Source: an uncultured Oscillospiraceae bacterium (GTDB lineage Bacteria; Bacillota; Clostridia; Oscillospirales; Ruminococcaceae). From it: 64,000 nt of DNA. Shown here in pieces: positions 57,835-64,000 of the stretch. The DNA lies in contig CAKSEY010000004.1 of the NCBI GenBank assembly GCA_934448295.1, positions 1 through 64,000 of the forward strand. The letters run 5' to 3'. A program made the position numbers and the translations under genes. Every line of letters begins with the position of its first letter. Position 1 is the stretch's first letter. The notes beneath the pieces were generated by a model, which saw nothing but the letters and a program-made list of their open reading frames with translations, did no database searches and was not told the DNA's origin.

Positions 57835-58551
57835 ATGCATCAAAGCATTTTACACCTTGAAGCGTTTGCCGACAGCCAGTCGGCAGGCGCATACCGCACG
57901 ATTTTCAAGACCCAGCACGGCAGGCAGATTTATCTCGCTGTGCGCGTTAGCAGCGGAATCTGCACCGTAACCGACTGCTTCTACACTGACCGCAACGAGG
58001 GCAGGAGCGGTTCGGAGCGGCGCAAGTCCAGACCGGCTAAGCTGGTAACTCTGCAAATGCCGCTGGAACAGCTGCTGAACGTTATCGAATCCGAGCTTGA
58101 CAAGAAATTCTACGGTCTGGAGTTTGAAGAGAACTCCACCCGTGAGATGTCAGCCGAGGAGTACATAAGTCACAATGCGGCGCTCTTCCCTGCCCGTTAC
58201 CATTTTCTCATAATGGAGGGCTCCGGCGAGGTTGTCAGCGGACTTCCCTCCCGCATGAGGACGCGGCTTAAAAACAGGTTCCACCGCTCGGTTTATCTGG
58301 AGCTTGAGCATTACGGGGACGGTCGGGGCGTAGTCAGGCAGTGCTATTACTACGACCGCGCCTATCTCCGGCAGGATATCAGGGTCAGCCCGCCTATGCT
58401 GGTAAGCTGTTTCTTCCCCTACACCCGCGATGGGATACTCGACCTGATAAACCACGAAATATGCTGCAATTTCACGCATATTATATTTGTGAGCGGCGCT
58501 GACGGGATAGACCTCAGCTCCGACGATACACCGATATGCGGTTCGATATAG
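57835..58551 (+). CDS. Unknown protein upstream of the integrase
   Basis: The 238-residue protein is not recognised. It appears to contain two related halves: FKTQHGRQIYLAVRVSSGIC (residues 23-42) with a downstream YTDRNEGRSGS, and FHRSVYLELEHYGDGRGVVR (143-162) with YYYDRAYLRQD, each followed by a LLNVIE / ILDLIN helix. GC-rich codon use matches the integrase, unlike the relaxase. AAAGGAGG precedes ATG 57835. Probably part of the integrase module. Confidence 0.6.
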   Translation: MHQSILHLEAFADSQSAGAYRTIFKTQHGRQIYLAVRVSSGICTVTDCFYTDRNEGRSGSERRKSRPAKLVTLQMPLEQLLNVIESELDKKFYGLEFEENSTREMSAEEYISHNAALFPARYHFLIMEGSGEVVSGLPSRMRTRLKNRFHRSVYLELEHYGDGRGVVRQCYYYDRAYLRQDIRVSPPMLVSCFFPYTRDGILDLINHEICCNFTHIIFVSGADGIDLSSDDTPICGSI

Positions 58552-58560
58552 GAGGTCGCT

Positions 58561-58707
58561 ATGGCAGAAATGATCACAATGTACACCGACGCAAAGAACA
58601 AAGTACATACCGTTCAGCACGTCACTCCGGCGGAATCCCCCGAGAAACAGCAGATGACCGAGGAGCTTTTCCGTTTACTGTCAAAGGATAGCCGCAAGGC
58701 AGGCTGA
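58561..58707 (+). CDS. 48-residue protein before the integrase
   Basis: ATG 58561 follows AGGAGGTCGCT. The small soluble protein (MAEMITMYTDAKNKVHTVQH, ending LSKDSRKAG) lies nine bases after the previous gene and 32 before the integrase. It could be a recombination directionality factor by position, but it lacks the expected basic helix-turn-helix, so this is only a suggestion. Confidence 0.55.
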   Translation: MAEMITMYTDAKNKVHTVQHVTPAESPEKQQMTEELFRLLSKDSRKAG

Positions 58708-58739
58708 CATTTATTCATCACACAGGAAGGAGGTGCGTC

Positions 58740-60269
58740 ATGGCTATCGTACTTTACGCACGGAAATCAGTCGAGCGCGAGAACAGCATAAGCTGCGACA
58801 CCCAGCTTGAATACTGCAAGTCCGCTCTGCGCCCCGATGAGCGCAACGACGAAATAATCAGCATAGTGGACAACGGCTTTTCCGGCGGCAACGTCAACCG
58901 CAAGGGATTCCAGAAGATGATGAAGCTGGTGGAGCAAGGCAGGGTCAGCAAGGTAGTGGTTTACAGGCTTGACCGAATCAGCCGCTCAATGCTGGATTTC
59001 GTGAATATCCTCCAAAAATTCAAGGACTACAACGTAAAGTTCCTGTCCTCGCAGGAGGTCTTTGACACATCTACTCCCTATGGTGAGATGGTCGTCAAGA
59101 TTCTGATGATCTTTGCGGAGTTCGAGCGTACTTCAACCATCACGCGAGTTACCCAGGCTTACGCCCACCGCAGCGAGATGGGCTTCTACATGGGAGGCCG
59201 CCAGCCCTACGGATTTCAGCTAGTCCCGGCTGTTATCAACAACATCCGGACCAAGAAGCTGGAAGCTGTCCCCGAGGAAGCTGAACAGATCCGCTACATA
59301 TTCGAGGTTTACGCACAGGAAAACGTGTCGCTCCGCAGGCTGCTAGACATTCTTGTTACGGAGGGGCGCAAGCCGCTAAACGGCAGCGACTGGACTACTG
59401 CGAAGCTATCCGCAATTCTGAAAAATCCTATCTACGTCAGGGCTGATTCGGACGTTTACGACTACTTTGAGCACCACGGCGTTCACATGGTTACTGACTG
59501 CTCCGAGTTCACCGGAGAGTACGGCGCGCAGCTTTACGGCAAGACAAAACACAAGCGCAACGACCCGGACTGGTCGGACATGAAGCTGGTGCTTCTCACT
59601 CATCAGGGACTTGTAAGCTCCGATATCTGGCTGAAATGTCAGCGGAAACTCGAACAGAACAAGCAAATTCACAAGAGCGTTTCCAACCAGACCAGCTGGC
59701 TTGCGGGTAAGATATTCTGCGAAAAATGCGGACACTCCATGACTACCATCAAGGGAAAAATAAACCGTAACGGCGAAATGCGCAGGTACTTTAACTGCAC
59801 CGGGAAATCCCTCAAGCGCAAGTGCACCGGACCTGAAGCCACAATTTACGCGGAGGATCTGGAGAACATGGTTTACGGCTGTATCACCGAAAAGCTGAAC
59901 GCACTGAAAGACACATGGCGCGCTCCGGCAAAGGGAGATTCCCCGGAGATAAACGAGCTGAAGCTCCGCATAAAGGAAATCGGGAAATCCGAGCAGACGC
60001 TTGTTGATACCATGCTTTCCGGCAGGCTGAATGACGCAATGCTTGATATCATGAACGCAAAGGCGGCGGCGCTGAAAAAATCAAAAACCGAGCTGTACGA
60101 CCGGATAGATTCGATCAGGGCTTCTGCGAACGAAGCAGGCGCGGTGATAGACCTTGCACGCTCCTGGAAAAATGCGGATTACGACCGCAAAAAGGCGGTG
60201 GCTTCAATAATGGTGCAGAAAATCATCATCGGCGAGGACGGGAATGTCAGGATAATCTGGAATATATAA
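58740..60269 (+). CDS. Large serine recombinase (site-specific integrase)
   Basis: The 509-residue integrase has the serine catalytic domain (YARKS with Ser10; YRLDRISRSMLDF near residue 79; FAEFERTSTITRV near 123), a recombinase domain (residues 160-290), a zinc ribbon (FCEKCGHSM then RYFNCTG..RKCTG, about 325-362) and a C-terminal coiled coil (ELKLRIKEIGKSEQTLVDTM). Such enzymes integrate and excise ICEs, IMEs and phages without host factors. AAGGAGG precedes ATG 58740. It marks the right side of the mobile element. Confidence 0.95.
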   Translation: MAIVLYARKSVERENSISCDTQLEYCKSALRPDERNDEIISIVDNGFSGGNVNRKGFQKMMKLVEQGRVSKVVVYRLDRISRSMLDFVNILQKFKDYNVKFLSSQEVFDTSTPYGEMVVKILMIFAEFERTSTITRVTQAYAHRSEMGFYMGGRQPYGFQLVPAVINNIRTKKLEAVPEEAEQIRYIFEVYAQENVSLRRLLDILVTEGRKPLNGSDWTTAKLSAILKNPIYVRADSDVYDYFEHHGVHMVTDCSEFTGEYGAQLYGKTKHKRNDPDWSDMKLVLLTHQGLVSSDIWLKCQRKLEQNKQIHKSVSNQTSWLAGKIFCEKCGHSMTTIKGKINRNGEMRRYFNCTGKSLKRKCTGPEATIYAEDLENMVYGCITEKLNALKDTWRAPAKGDSPEINELKLRIKEIGKSEQTLVDTMLSGRLNDAMLDIMNAKAAALKKSKTELYDRIDSIRASANEAGAVIDLARSWKNADYDRKKAVASIMVQKIIIGEDGNVRIIWNI

Positions 60270-60271
60270 AG

Positions 60272-60303
60272 ACTGCCGGGCGCTTTGTCCGGCAGTTTCT
60301 TTT
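60272..60303 (+). terminator. Terminator of the integrase gene
   Basis: ACTGCCGG (60272-60279) pairs with CCGGCAGT (60289-60296), followed by TTCTTTTT. Confidence 0.9.
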
Positions 60304-60458
60304 TCCAGAAAGTCAGCCAGAAAAAAGACCTGTTTCTTCCGAACTTTCTAGTCTAGTATTGTGCGTCGATTATATGGTATAATCATCGTGAGGGAGGTTC
60401 GGCGAAAAAAATATCGGGGAAATATCAGCTCCCCGAAGTAAAAAATGGAGGTATTTTT

Positions 60459-61694
60459 ATGAGTAAAAGGCAAATTGTCAAAATAGCCGGGATAGCTTCA
60501 GCAGTCATTTTTGCGATGGGTGCGCTGTTTCCTTTCGTTTCAATGGAATTCTTCGGGACTAAAATGAGCAAGTCCCTGATCAACACGTCAGACGGTATTT
60601 TCTTTATACTGGTCGCAGTTCTGTTTGCAGTAACAATGTTCCTGTCCGAGAAAATTTCGCTTTACATCTGCGCTGCGACTGCCGTTATCCTCACCATTGC
60701 CGATACACAGTCGTTCTTTGGCAGCAATACTGCCGAGCTGTCAGATGTGGTCACAAAGGGATTCGGATTCTACTGCGTCATTATCGGCGCTGTACTTATG
60801 GTGGCTTCCGCTGTTGCAAACATAGTTGTTCAGCGCACAAACAACATCGGACACTCTGAAAATGTAAAGAAGTCCGATACCCGCAAGTGCCCGTTCTGCG
60901 CTGAAACCATCAAGGCTGACGCGGTTCTGTGCAGATTCTGCGGCTCCAGGCTGGAACCGCTCCCTGATTCTGCTCCGGCGCAGGAATCTTCCGCTGAACC
61001 GCACAGCGCTGCTCCCAGGTCCGGCGGCCGGCGTGCTCTTACTGTTATTCTGATCATTATTTCTGCGGTGATTTTCGTTATTTCAACTATTGGTATGATA
61101 GTCACGATAAGCAATCAGCCGCAGAAGCCAAACACCAACAGTCCGGCGGCTGAAAGCTACTACTCCGAGCCTGACACCGAGGAAGTCCAGCCTGCTGAAA
61201 CCGAGGTCACTACCGCTGCGACTACCACAACCCCGGCAACTACTACGACAGCAACAACAAAGGCTACTACCACAACGACTGCTGCAACCACGCCTGAGCC
61301 GGAAGAAGTCATCGACAATACGCACCCGTATGAAGCATATTTCGTCCAGAATGATAATTTTTCAAGCGGTGCGGTCGATGGCGCAGTTCCATATATTCAG
61401 CTCTATTCTGACGGAACATTCGAGTTCCAGTGCAATATGTACATGGACGTGCTGAAATACACAGGCACATGGGAATATATGACTTCGCGCTGGGGTATAA
61501 ATTTCGTACTTAACGTTACCGGCTGCAATCGCGGAAAAGTCAGCACGACCGTTCAGAATACGCCGATCATGCTCTCGTATTACGGTGACGATGAGCAGGT
61601 TGAATTCTCCTATGATGGCGATTCGCTGTTCGGAATGACTTTCCCGAACTCCAGATTTGATGTGTCTTATTTCAACATCATATCGCTAGACTGA
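60459..61694 (+). CDS. Membrane protein with zinc ribbon, Thr-rich linker and C-terminal extracellular domain
   Basis: The 411-residue protein has four hydrophobic spans near the N-terminus (about residues 8-28, 45-62, 66-86, 104-124), a cytoplasmic zinc ribbon (CPFCAETIKADAVLCRFCGS, residues 146-165), another span (192-218), then a Thr/Ala linker (residues 245-285, mostly TTT and AATT units) and a folded domain of about 120 residues (YIQLYSDGTFEFQCNMYMDV). Order suggests cytoplasmic sensing linked to an outside domain. A -10 box lies at 60378-60383. Function unknown. Confidence 0.7.
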   Translation: MSKRQIVKIAGIASAVIFAMGALFPFVSMEFFGTKMSKSLINTSDGIFFILVAVLFAVTMFLSEKISLYICAATAVILTIADTQSFFGSNTAELSDVVTKGFGFYCVIIGAVLMVASAVANIVVQRTNNIGHSENVKKSDTRKCPFCAETIKADAVLCRFCGSRLEPLPDSAPAQESSAEPHSAAPRSGGRRALTVILIIISAVIFVISTIGMIVTISNQPQKPNTNSPAAESYYSEPDTEEVQPAETEVTTAATTTTPATTTTATTKATTTTTAATTPEPEEVIDNTHPYEAYFVQNDNFSSGAVDGAVPYIQLYSDGTFEFQCNMYMDVLKYTGTWEYMTSRWGINFVLNVTGCNRGKVSTTVQNTPIMLSYYGDDEQVEFSYDGDSLFGMTFPNSRFDVSYFNIISLD

Positions 61695-61707
61695 AATTTC
61701 ATAGGCG

Positions 61708-61740
61708 AAAAGGCAGGGAGCGCTCCCTGCCTTTCTCTTT
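61708..61740. terminator. Strong terminator palindrome
   Basis: AAAGGCAGGGAGC (61708-61720) is followed directly by its exact complement (61721-61733), then TCTCTTTT. Confidence 0.9.
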
Positions 61741-61751
61741 TATGTGTTTTG

Positions 61752-61943
61752 TTATGCTGATTTGCCATCGAACAGCTTTTTTACTTCATCAAGAGGAAGT
61801 TTGGTAAGCATGGCAATTTTCTCCATGCCGCGCATGCCATCGTTCCATAGCTCTGTAGCCATGTTAATTGAGCGCTCTCTTGCCGCTGTTTCAGCAGCTT
61901 TTCTAGCCCTTTTATCAGCATAATCTTCCATCAACTTGCACAT
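61752..61943 (-). CDS. Stand-alone Rpn C-terminal tail, copy 3
   Basis: The 63-residue frame starts at ATG 61943 (AGGTGTTGATACC upstream) and reads MCKLMEDYADKRARKAAETA to KLFDGKSA. It is closely similar to the C-terminal end of the Rpn-type protein at 62186-62989 and to copy 2. The in-frame codons before the ATG also match the parent protein, so this is a duplicated piece of the parent 3' end, without the nuclease domain. Confidence 0.6.
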   Translation of the reverse strand: MCKLMEDYADKRARKAAETAARERSINMATELWNDGMRGMEKIAMLTKLPLDEVKKLFDGKSA

Positions 61944-61974
61944 GGTATCAACACCTGTTTCTATTCCAAATAAG

Positions 61975-62154
61975 TTACGCTGTCTTTCCCTCAAATAGCT
62001 TTTTTACATCTTTGAGAGGCAACTTCGTAAACTTGGCGATTTTCTCTATGTCGCGCATGCCATCGTTCCATAACTCCATTGCCATGCTTATTGAACGTTC
62101 GTTCGCTGCACGAATAGCCCTCTTTTCAGCATATTCTTCCATTGTCTTACACAT
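61975..62154 (-). CDS. Stand-alone Rpn C-terminal tail, copy 2
   Basis: The 59-residue frame from ATG 62154 (AGGTGTTCAGTTT upstream) reads MCKTMEEYAEKRAIRAANER to KLFEGKTA. It repeats the tail of the upstream Rpn-type gene with many substitutions but keeps the helix ELWNDGMRDIEKIAKFTKLP. The duplication junction lies directly after the parent stop codon. Candidate small antitoxin-like or alternative tail cassette. Confidence 0.6.
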   Translation of the reverse strand: MCKTMEEYAEKRAIRAANERSISMAMELWNDGMRDIEKIAKFTKLPLKDVKKLFEGKTA

Positions 62155-62185
62155 AAACTGAACACCTGATTCGATTCCAAATAAT

Positions 62186-62353
62186 TTACGCCGACTTGCC
62201 CTTAAATAGTTCCTTAACCTTATCAAGAGGAAGGTCAGTAAGTTTGGCAATCTGCTGTAAATCCCTTAGCCCGCTATCCCATAGTTTTAATGCTACTTCA
62301 ACGAGTGCTTTGTTGGCTCTCTTGTCAGCATAATCTTCCATCAACTTACACAT
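62186..62353 (-). CDS. Predicted internal small protein of the Rpn gene (RpnS-like)
   Basis: In frame within the Rpn-type gene, AAGGAGG precedes ATG 62353, which would give a 55-residue protein MCKLMEDYADKRANKALVEV to LFKGKSA. The same ATG and the same tail recur as stand-alone copies 2 and 3. In E. coli rpn genes, an internal start makes a small RpnS protein that restrains the large one; the analogy is an inference. Confidence 0.45.
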   Translation of the reverse strand: MCKLMEDYADKRANKALVEVALKLWDSGLRDLQQIAKLTDLPLDKVKELFKGKSA

Positions 62354-62989
62354 GGTATCAACACCCTCCTTGCTTTCCTTAAAGTATTCCGTCCGTCTGG
62401 ACAGAAGCTCATAGTTCATTTTATGCGGATCCTTGCAGAAGAAATCCTGCATCAGCTTCCCTACCGCGGAATCATCACGGTTTGCGCCATTTACATATAT
62501 TATGCCCGATTCATCGCCGTATACGGCATTATCCATATTGGTTATGCACCGTGTTATTGTGTACATCGGAAGTCCGGCACGGAAATAGTCGTTTTCCGTT
62601 ATGAATATCACATAGGTCTTGGGGAGTTTCTCAAAATTATCTCCGGTATCAAGCGTGTTGCAGTCCAGCAGGCTGCTGTTATACCGTCCGCGCTTCGGAA
62701 CTGCTCCCTTGTCGCTGCGCTGTACCTCAATGTCGTATTTCGCTCCGGTGCTGTCAACAGCGTAGATGTCCAGCTTGGCGGAACGTCCCTGAATGTTTTT
62801 CAGTTCGTACTGCGTTACGGCTTCCTGCACGGTCAGGTCGTCACGACCGAGAATTATCCGGAGCAGAAGCTCCGCACAGGCTTTGTCCTCGAACACCTTG
62901 CTCATGAACGTATCGTCCATCAGCCGAAAATTCCTGATTATCTCTTCCTTTTCCTTACGGTCGTCAAGTAATTCTTGCTCATTTGCCAT
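62186..62989 (-). CDS. Rpn-family PD-(D/E)XK protein
   Basis: The 267-residue protein matches the Rpn/'PD-(D/E)XK nuclease family transposase' group. Catalytic residues are in RSAKLDIYAVDSTGAKYDIEVQ (residues 70-90): Asp, then Glu-x-Gln. RGRYNSSLLDCNTLDTGDNF and YVIFITENDYFR follow. The start is ATG 62989 with AAGGTGATTCC upstream, not the GTG at 62998. An internal AGGAGG lies 11 bases before ATG 62353 and could yield a separate 55-residue tail protein. Rpn proteins are DNA nucleases linked to recombination and phage defence. Confidence 0.85.
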   Translation of the reverse strand: MANEQELLDDRKEKEEIIRNFRLMDDTFMSKVFEDKACAELLLRIILGRDDLTVQEAVTQYELKNIQGRSAKLDIYAVDSTGAKYDIEVQRSDKGAVPKRGRYNSSLLDCNTLDTGDNFEKLPKTYVIFITENDYFRAGLPMYTITRCITNMDNAVYGDESGIIYVNGANRDDSAVGKLMQDFFCKDPHKMNYELLSRRTEYFKESKEGVDTMCKLMEDYADKRANKALVEVALKLWDSGLRDLQQIAKLTDLPLDKVKELFKGKSA

Positions 62990-63012
62990 TGGAATCACCT
63001 TTCCTTAATTAA

Positions 63013-63041
63013 ATTATAGCATATTGCTGCTGAAAAATCAA
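63013..63041 (-). promoter_or_regulatory. Promoter of the Rpn-type gene
   Basis: On the minus strand, TTGATT (63041-63036) and TATAAT (63018-63013), 17-base spacer. Confidence 0.75.
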
Positions 63042-63097
63042 GCGGTCTTATGTATCTTTCTGGAAAACGCAGATTTCCCGAAAACTTAAGAAATCGC

Positions 63098-63652
63098 TTA
63101 TTCTCTGCTTAAAATAGTACGCTTCGCATCGCCGAATCGCTGGAAGTGAACGATTTCCCTCTCCCGCAGGAACCTGATGACTTCATTCACGTCGGGGTCG
63201 TCGGACAGTCTGAGAATGTTATCATAGGTAGCACGGGCTTTTTGTTCCGCTGCCAGATCTTCCACAAGATCGGCGATAGGGTCAGCCTTTACCTGGAAAT
63301 AGGTTGCCGTGAACGGCATTCCGGATGCGTTCGCTGTGTATACTCCATTGCCGTGATCCACATAGTAGTCTGCCTTGCCGTATTTGTCGAAGCTTCGCGC
63401 GCCCTCGCCGTTGGTTAGCTGTCCTACCATGCTACCTATAATTTCCAGATGTGCAAGTTCCTCTGTTCCGATGTCGGTAAGCAGCGCCTTTCCCATGTTG
63501 TCAGGCATTGTGAAACGCTGCGAGAGGTATCTCAGAGATGCGGACAATTCGCCGTCGGGGCCGCCATATTGGCTAAGAATTATCCCAGCAAGCCTGGGAT
63601 TGCGGTTCTTGATGCAGACAGGTATCTGCGTCCTCTTTTCGAAAATGAACAC
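63098..63652 (-). CDS. cotJC: Spore coat protein CotJC (manganese-catalase family)
   Basis: The 184-residue protein is CotJC, a diiron/dimanganese-catalase-like spore-coat component. Metal-ligand glutamates/histidines are in GTEELAHLEIIGSMV (about residues 62-76) and AAEQKARATYDNIL; the last is REREIVHFQRFG (near 163-174), where E and H complete the site. AGGGGTGATTTGAG precedes ATG 63652. It follows cotJB by 14 bases, the usual cotJABC order. Implies sporulation capacity. Confidence 0.93.
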   Translation of the reverse strand: MFIFEKRTQIPVCIKNRNPRLAGIILSQYGGPDGELSASLRYLSQRFTMPDNMGKALLTDIGTEELAHLEIIGSMVGQLTNGEGARSFDKYGKADYYVDHGNGVYTANASGMPFTATYFQVKADPIADLVEDLAAEQKARATYDNILRLSDDPDVNEVIRFLREREIVHFQRFGDAKRTILSRE

Positions 63653-63666
63653 TCAAATCACCCCTT

Positions 63667-63978
63667 TCACGAGAACGGCGGCCAGACTCCCTCCGGCCAG
63701 TCCCAGCAGCCGTCCTGACCGGCGCTGCACGGAGTCAGCGGGTAGAAGCACTCCTCGAAAGCAGCCTTGCACGCCTTGTATTGACGGCACGCCTCGACGT
63801 ACATCTCAACCGCCCTCTTGTCGTCCGGGTGAGTGTCCAGGTAGAGCTTGAGATCCTGCGCAAAGAACGAAGCCTCCGCTATCGCCCGGAGAAGCTCGTC
63901 GCAGCTCATGCTGTTCTGCTGGGGAGGAGCCTGCCTCTGCTGGGGCATTGAAGGGCGGCGGTACATATTATTTCCCAT
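63667..63978 (-). CDS. cotJB: Spore coat protein CotJB
   Basis: The 103-residue CotJB begins with a Gln/Pro-rich arm (MPQQRQAPPQQNS) and contains the family core FAQDLKLYLDTHPDDKRAVE (about residues 39-58) and a C-terminal segment CWDWPEGVWPPF. GGGGGC precedes ATG 63978. cotJA would be expected just beyond the right edge. Runs in one unit with cotJC. Confidence 0.9.
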   Translation of the reverse strand: MGNNMYRRPSMPQQRQAPPQQNSMSCDELLRAIAEASFFAQDLKLYLDTHPDDKRAVEMYVEACRQYKACKAAFEECFYPLTPCSAGQDGCWDWPEGVWPPFS

Positions 63979-64000
63979 TGAAAAGCCCCCTTTCGTACTC

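Larger units (their letters stand above)
47276..60269. mobile_element. Integrative mobilizable element (borders not determined)
   Basis: The block has a small resolvase, a possible Rep-like protein, YqaJ nuclease, a coupling-protein ATPase, a mobilization protein, a MobA/MobL relaxase and a large serine recombinase at the right end, and is mostly AT-rich compared with the arginine region. No VirB4-type gene or channel genes are seen, so it is mobilizable, not self-transmissible. The element may begin further left (44.8 kb or 34 kb). I could not identify att repeats. Confidence 0.7.

Noticed and set aside
60270..60458. attR site next to the serine integrase
   Set aside because: I looked for a matching direct repeat on the left side of the element and found none convincing; an empty-site comparison would be needed.
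61190..61300. Repetitive ACN-rich DNA resembling a short repeat array
   Set aside because: It encodes the threonine-rich linker of the membrane protein; no spacer-repeat pattern, so not CRISPR. No CRISPR array was seen anywhere.

Overview
The window looks like a chromosomal segment of a gut or rumen Clostridia bacterium of the Ruminococcus type (Oscillospiraceae). The basis is a moderately GC-rich core with strong GGAGG ribosome sites, a DUF4364 gene, the cotJB-cotJC spore-coat genes at the right end, and a mobilizable element with a large serine recombinase. The genus is an inference from gene content, not from a database match.

Layout. (1) 0.2-2.6 kb: a full-length but dead IS transposase (two nonsense codons), a tRNA-Pro(UGG), a small membrane protein and a Nudix gene broken by one stop codon. 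(2) 2.6-6.3 kb: a leftward operon of XRE repressor, ImmA/IrrE-type metalloprotease, two M42 aminopeptidases and a GNAT protein, read from a promoter with an inverted repeat over its -10 box. (3) 6.5-14.5 kb: a complete arginine operon argG-H-C-J-B-D-F, which makes arginine from glutamate by the acetyl-cycling route (ArgJ). (4) 14.5-26.9 kb: housekeeping genes: an S1-domain protein, rarA, an atypical prs, glyA, a leucine block leuC-leuD-GNAT-leuB, and aroB-aroA-aroC with DUF4364.

(5) 26.9-30.9 kb: a divergent ATC-hydrolase / ketopantoate-reductase-like pair with a membrane protein, then a second, decayed copy of the same block in which an internal deletion joined the start of one gene in frame to the end of another. 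(6) 31.0-44.7 kb: an accessory island. It holds a PPP-type phosphatase, a macro-domain/HTH fusion, a VWA protein, a small zinc ribbon, a PARG-type ADP-ribose glycohydrolase with the GGG-x7-QEE signature, two paralogous lipoproteins, a membrane protein, three copies of a small possibly Mor-like gene, and a pair of very large dynamin-like GTPases followed by two small proteins. This is the best candidate for an undescribed system: reversal of ADP-ribosylation beside a two-component membrane-remodelling GTPase machine.

(7) 44.8-60.3 kb: a mostly AT-rich integrated mobilizable element. It holds DUF960, a zinc-finger amidoligase with a class II glutamine amidotransferase, a small resolvase, a possible replication protein preceded by a 34-bp perfect palindrome, a leftward operon with YqaJ nuclease and a AAA ATPase under AAAC-N4-GTTT sites, a coupling-protein ATPase without membrane helices, a MobA/MobL relaxase and a large serine recombinase. 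An 18-bp inverted repeat lies ahead of the transfer genes and could be part of oriT. No type IV secretion channel is present, so it would need a helper. (8) 60.4-64 kb: a zinc-ribbon membrane protein, an Rpn-type PD-(D/E)XK protein followed by two stand-alone copies of its own C-terminal tail, and cotJC-cotJB.
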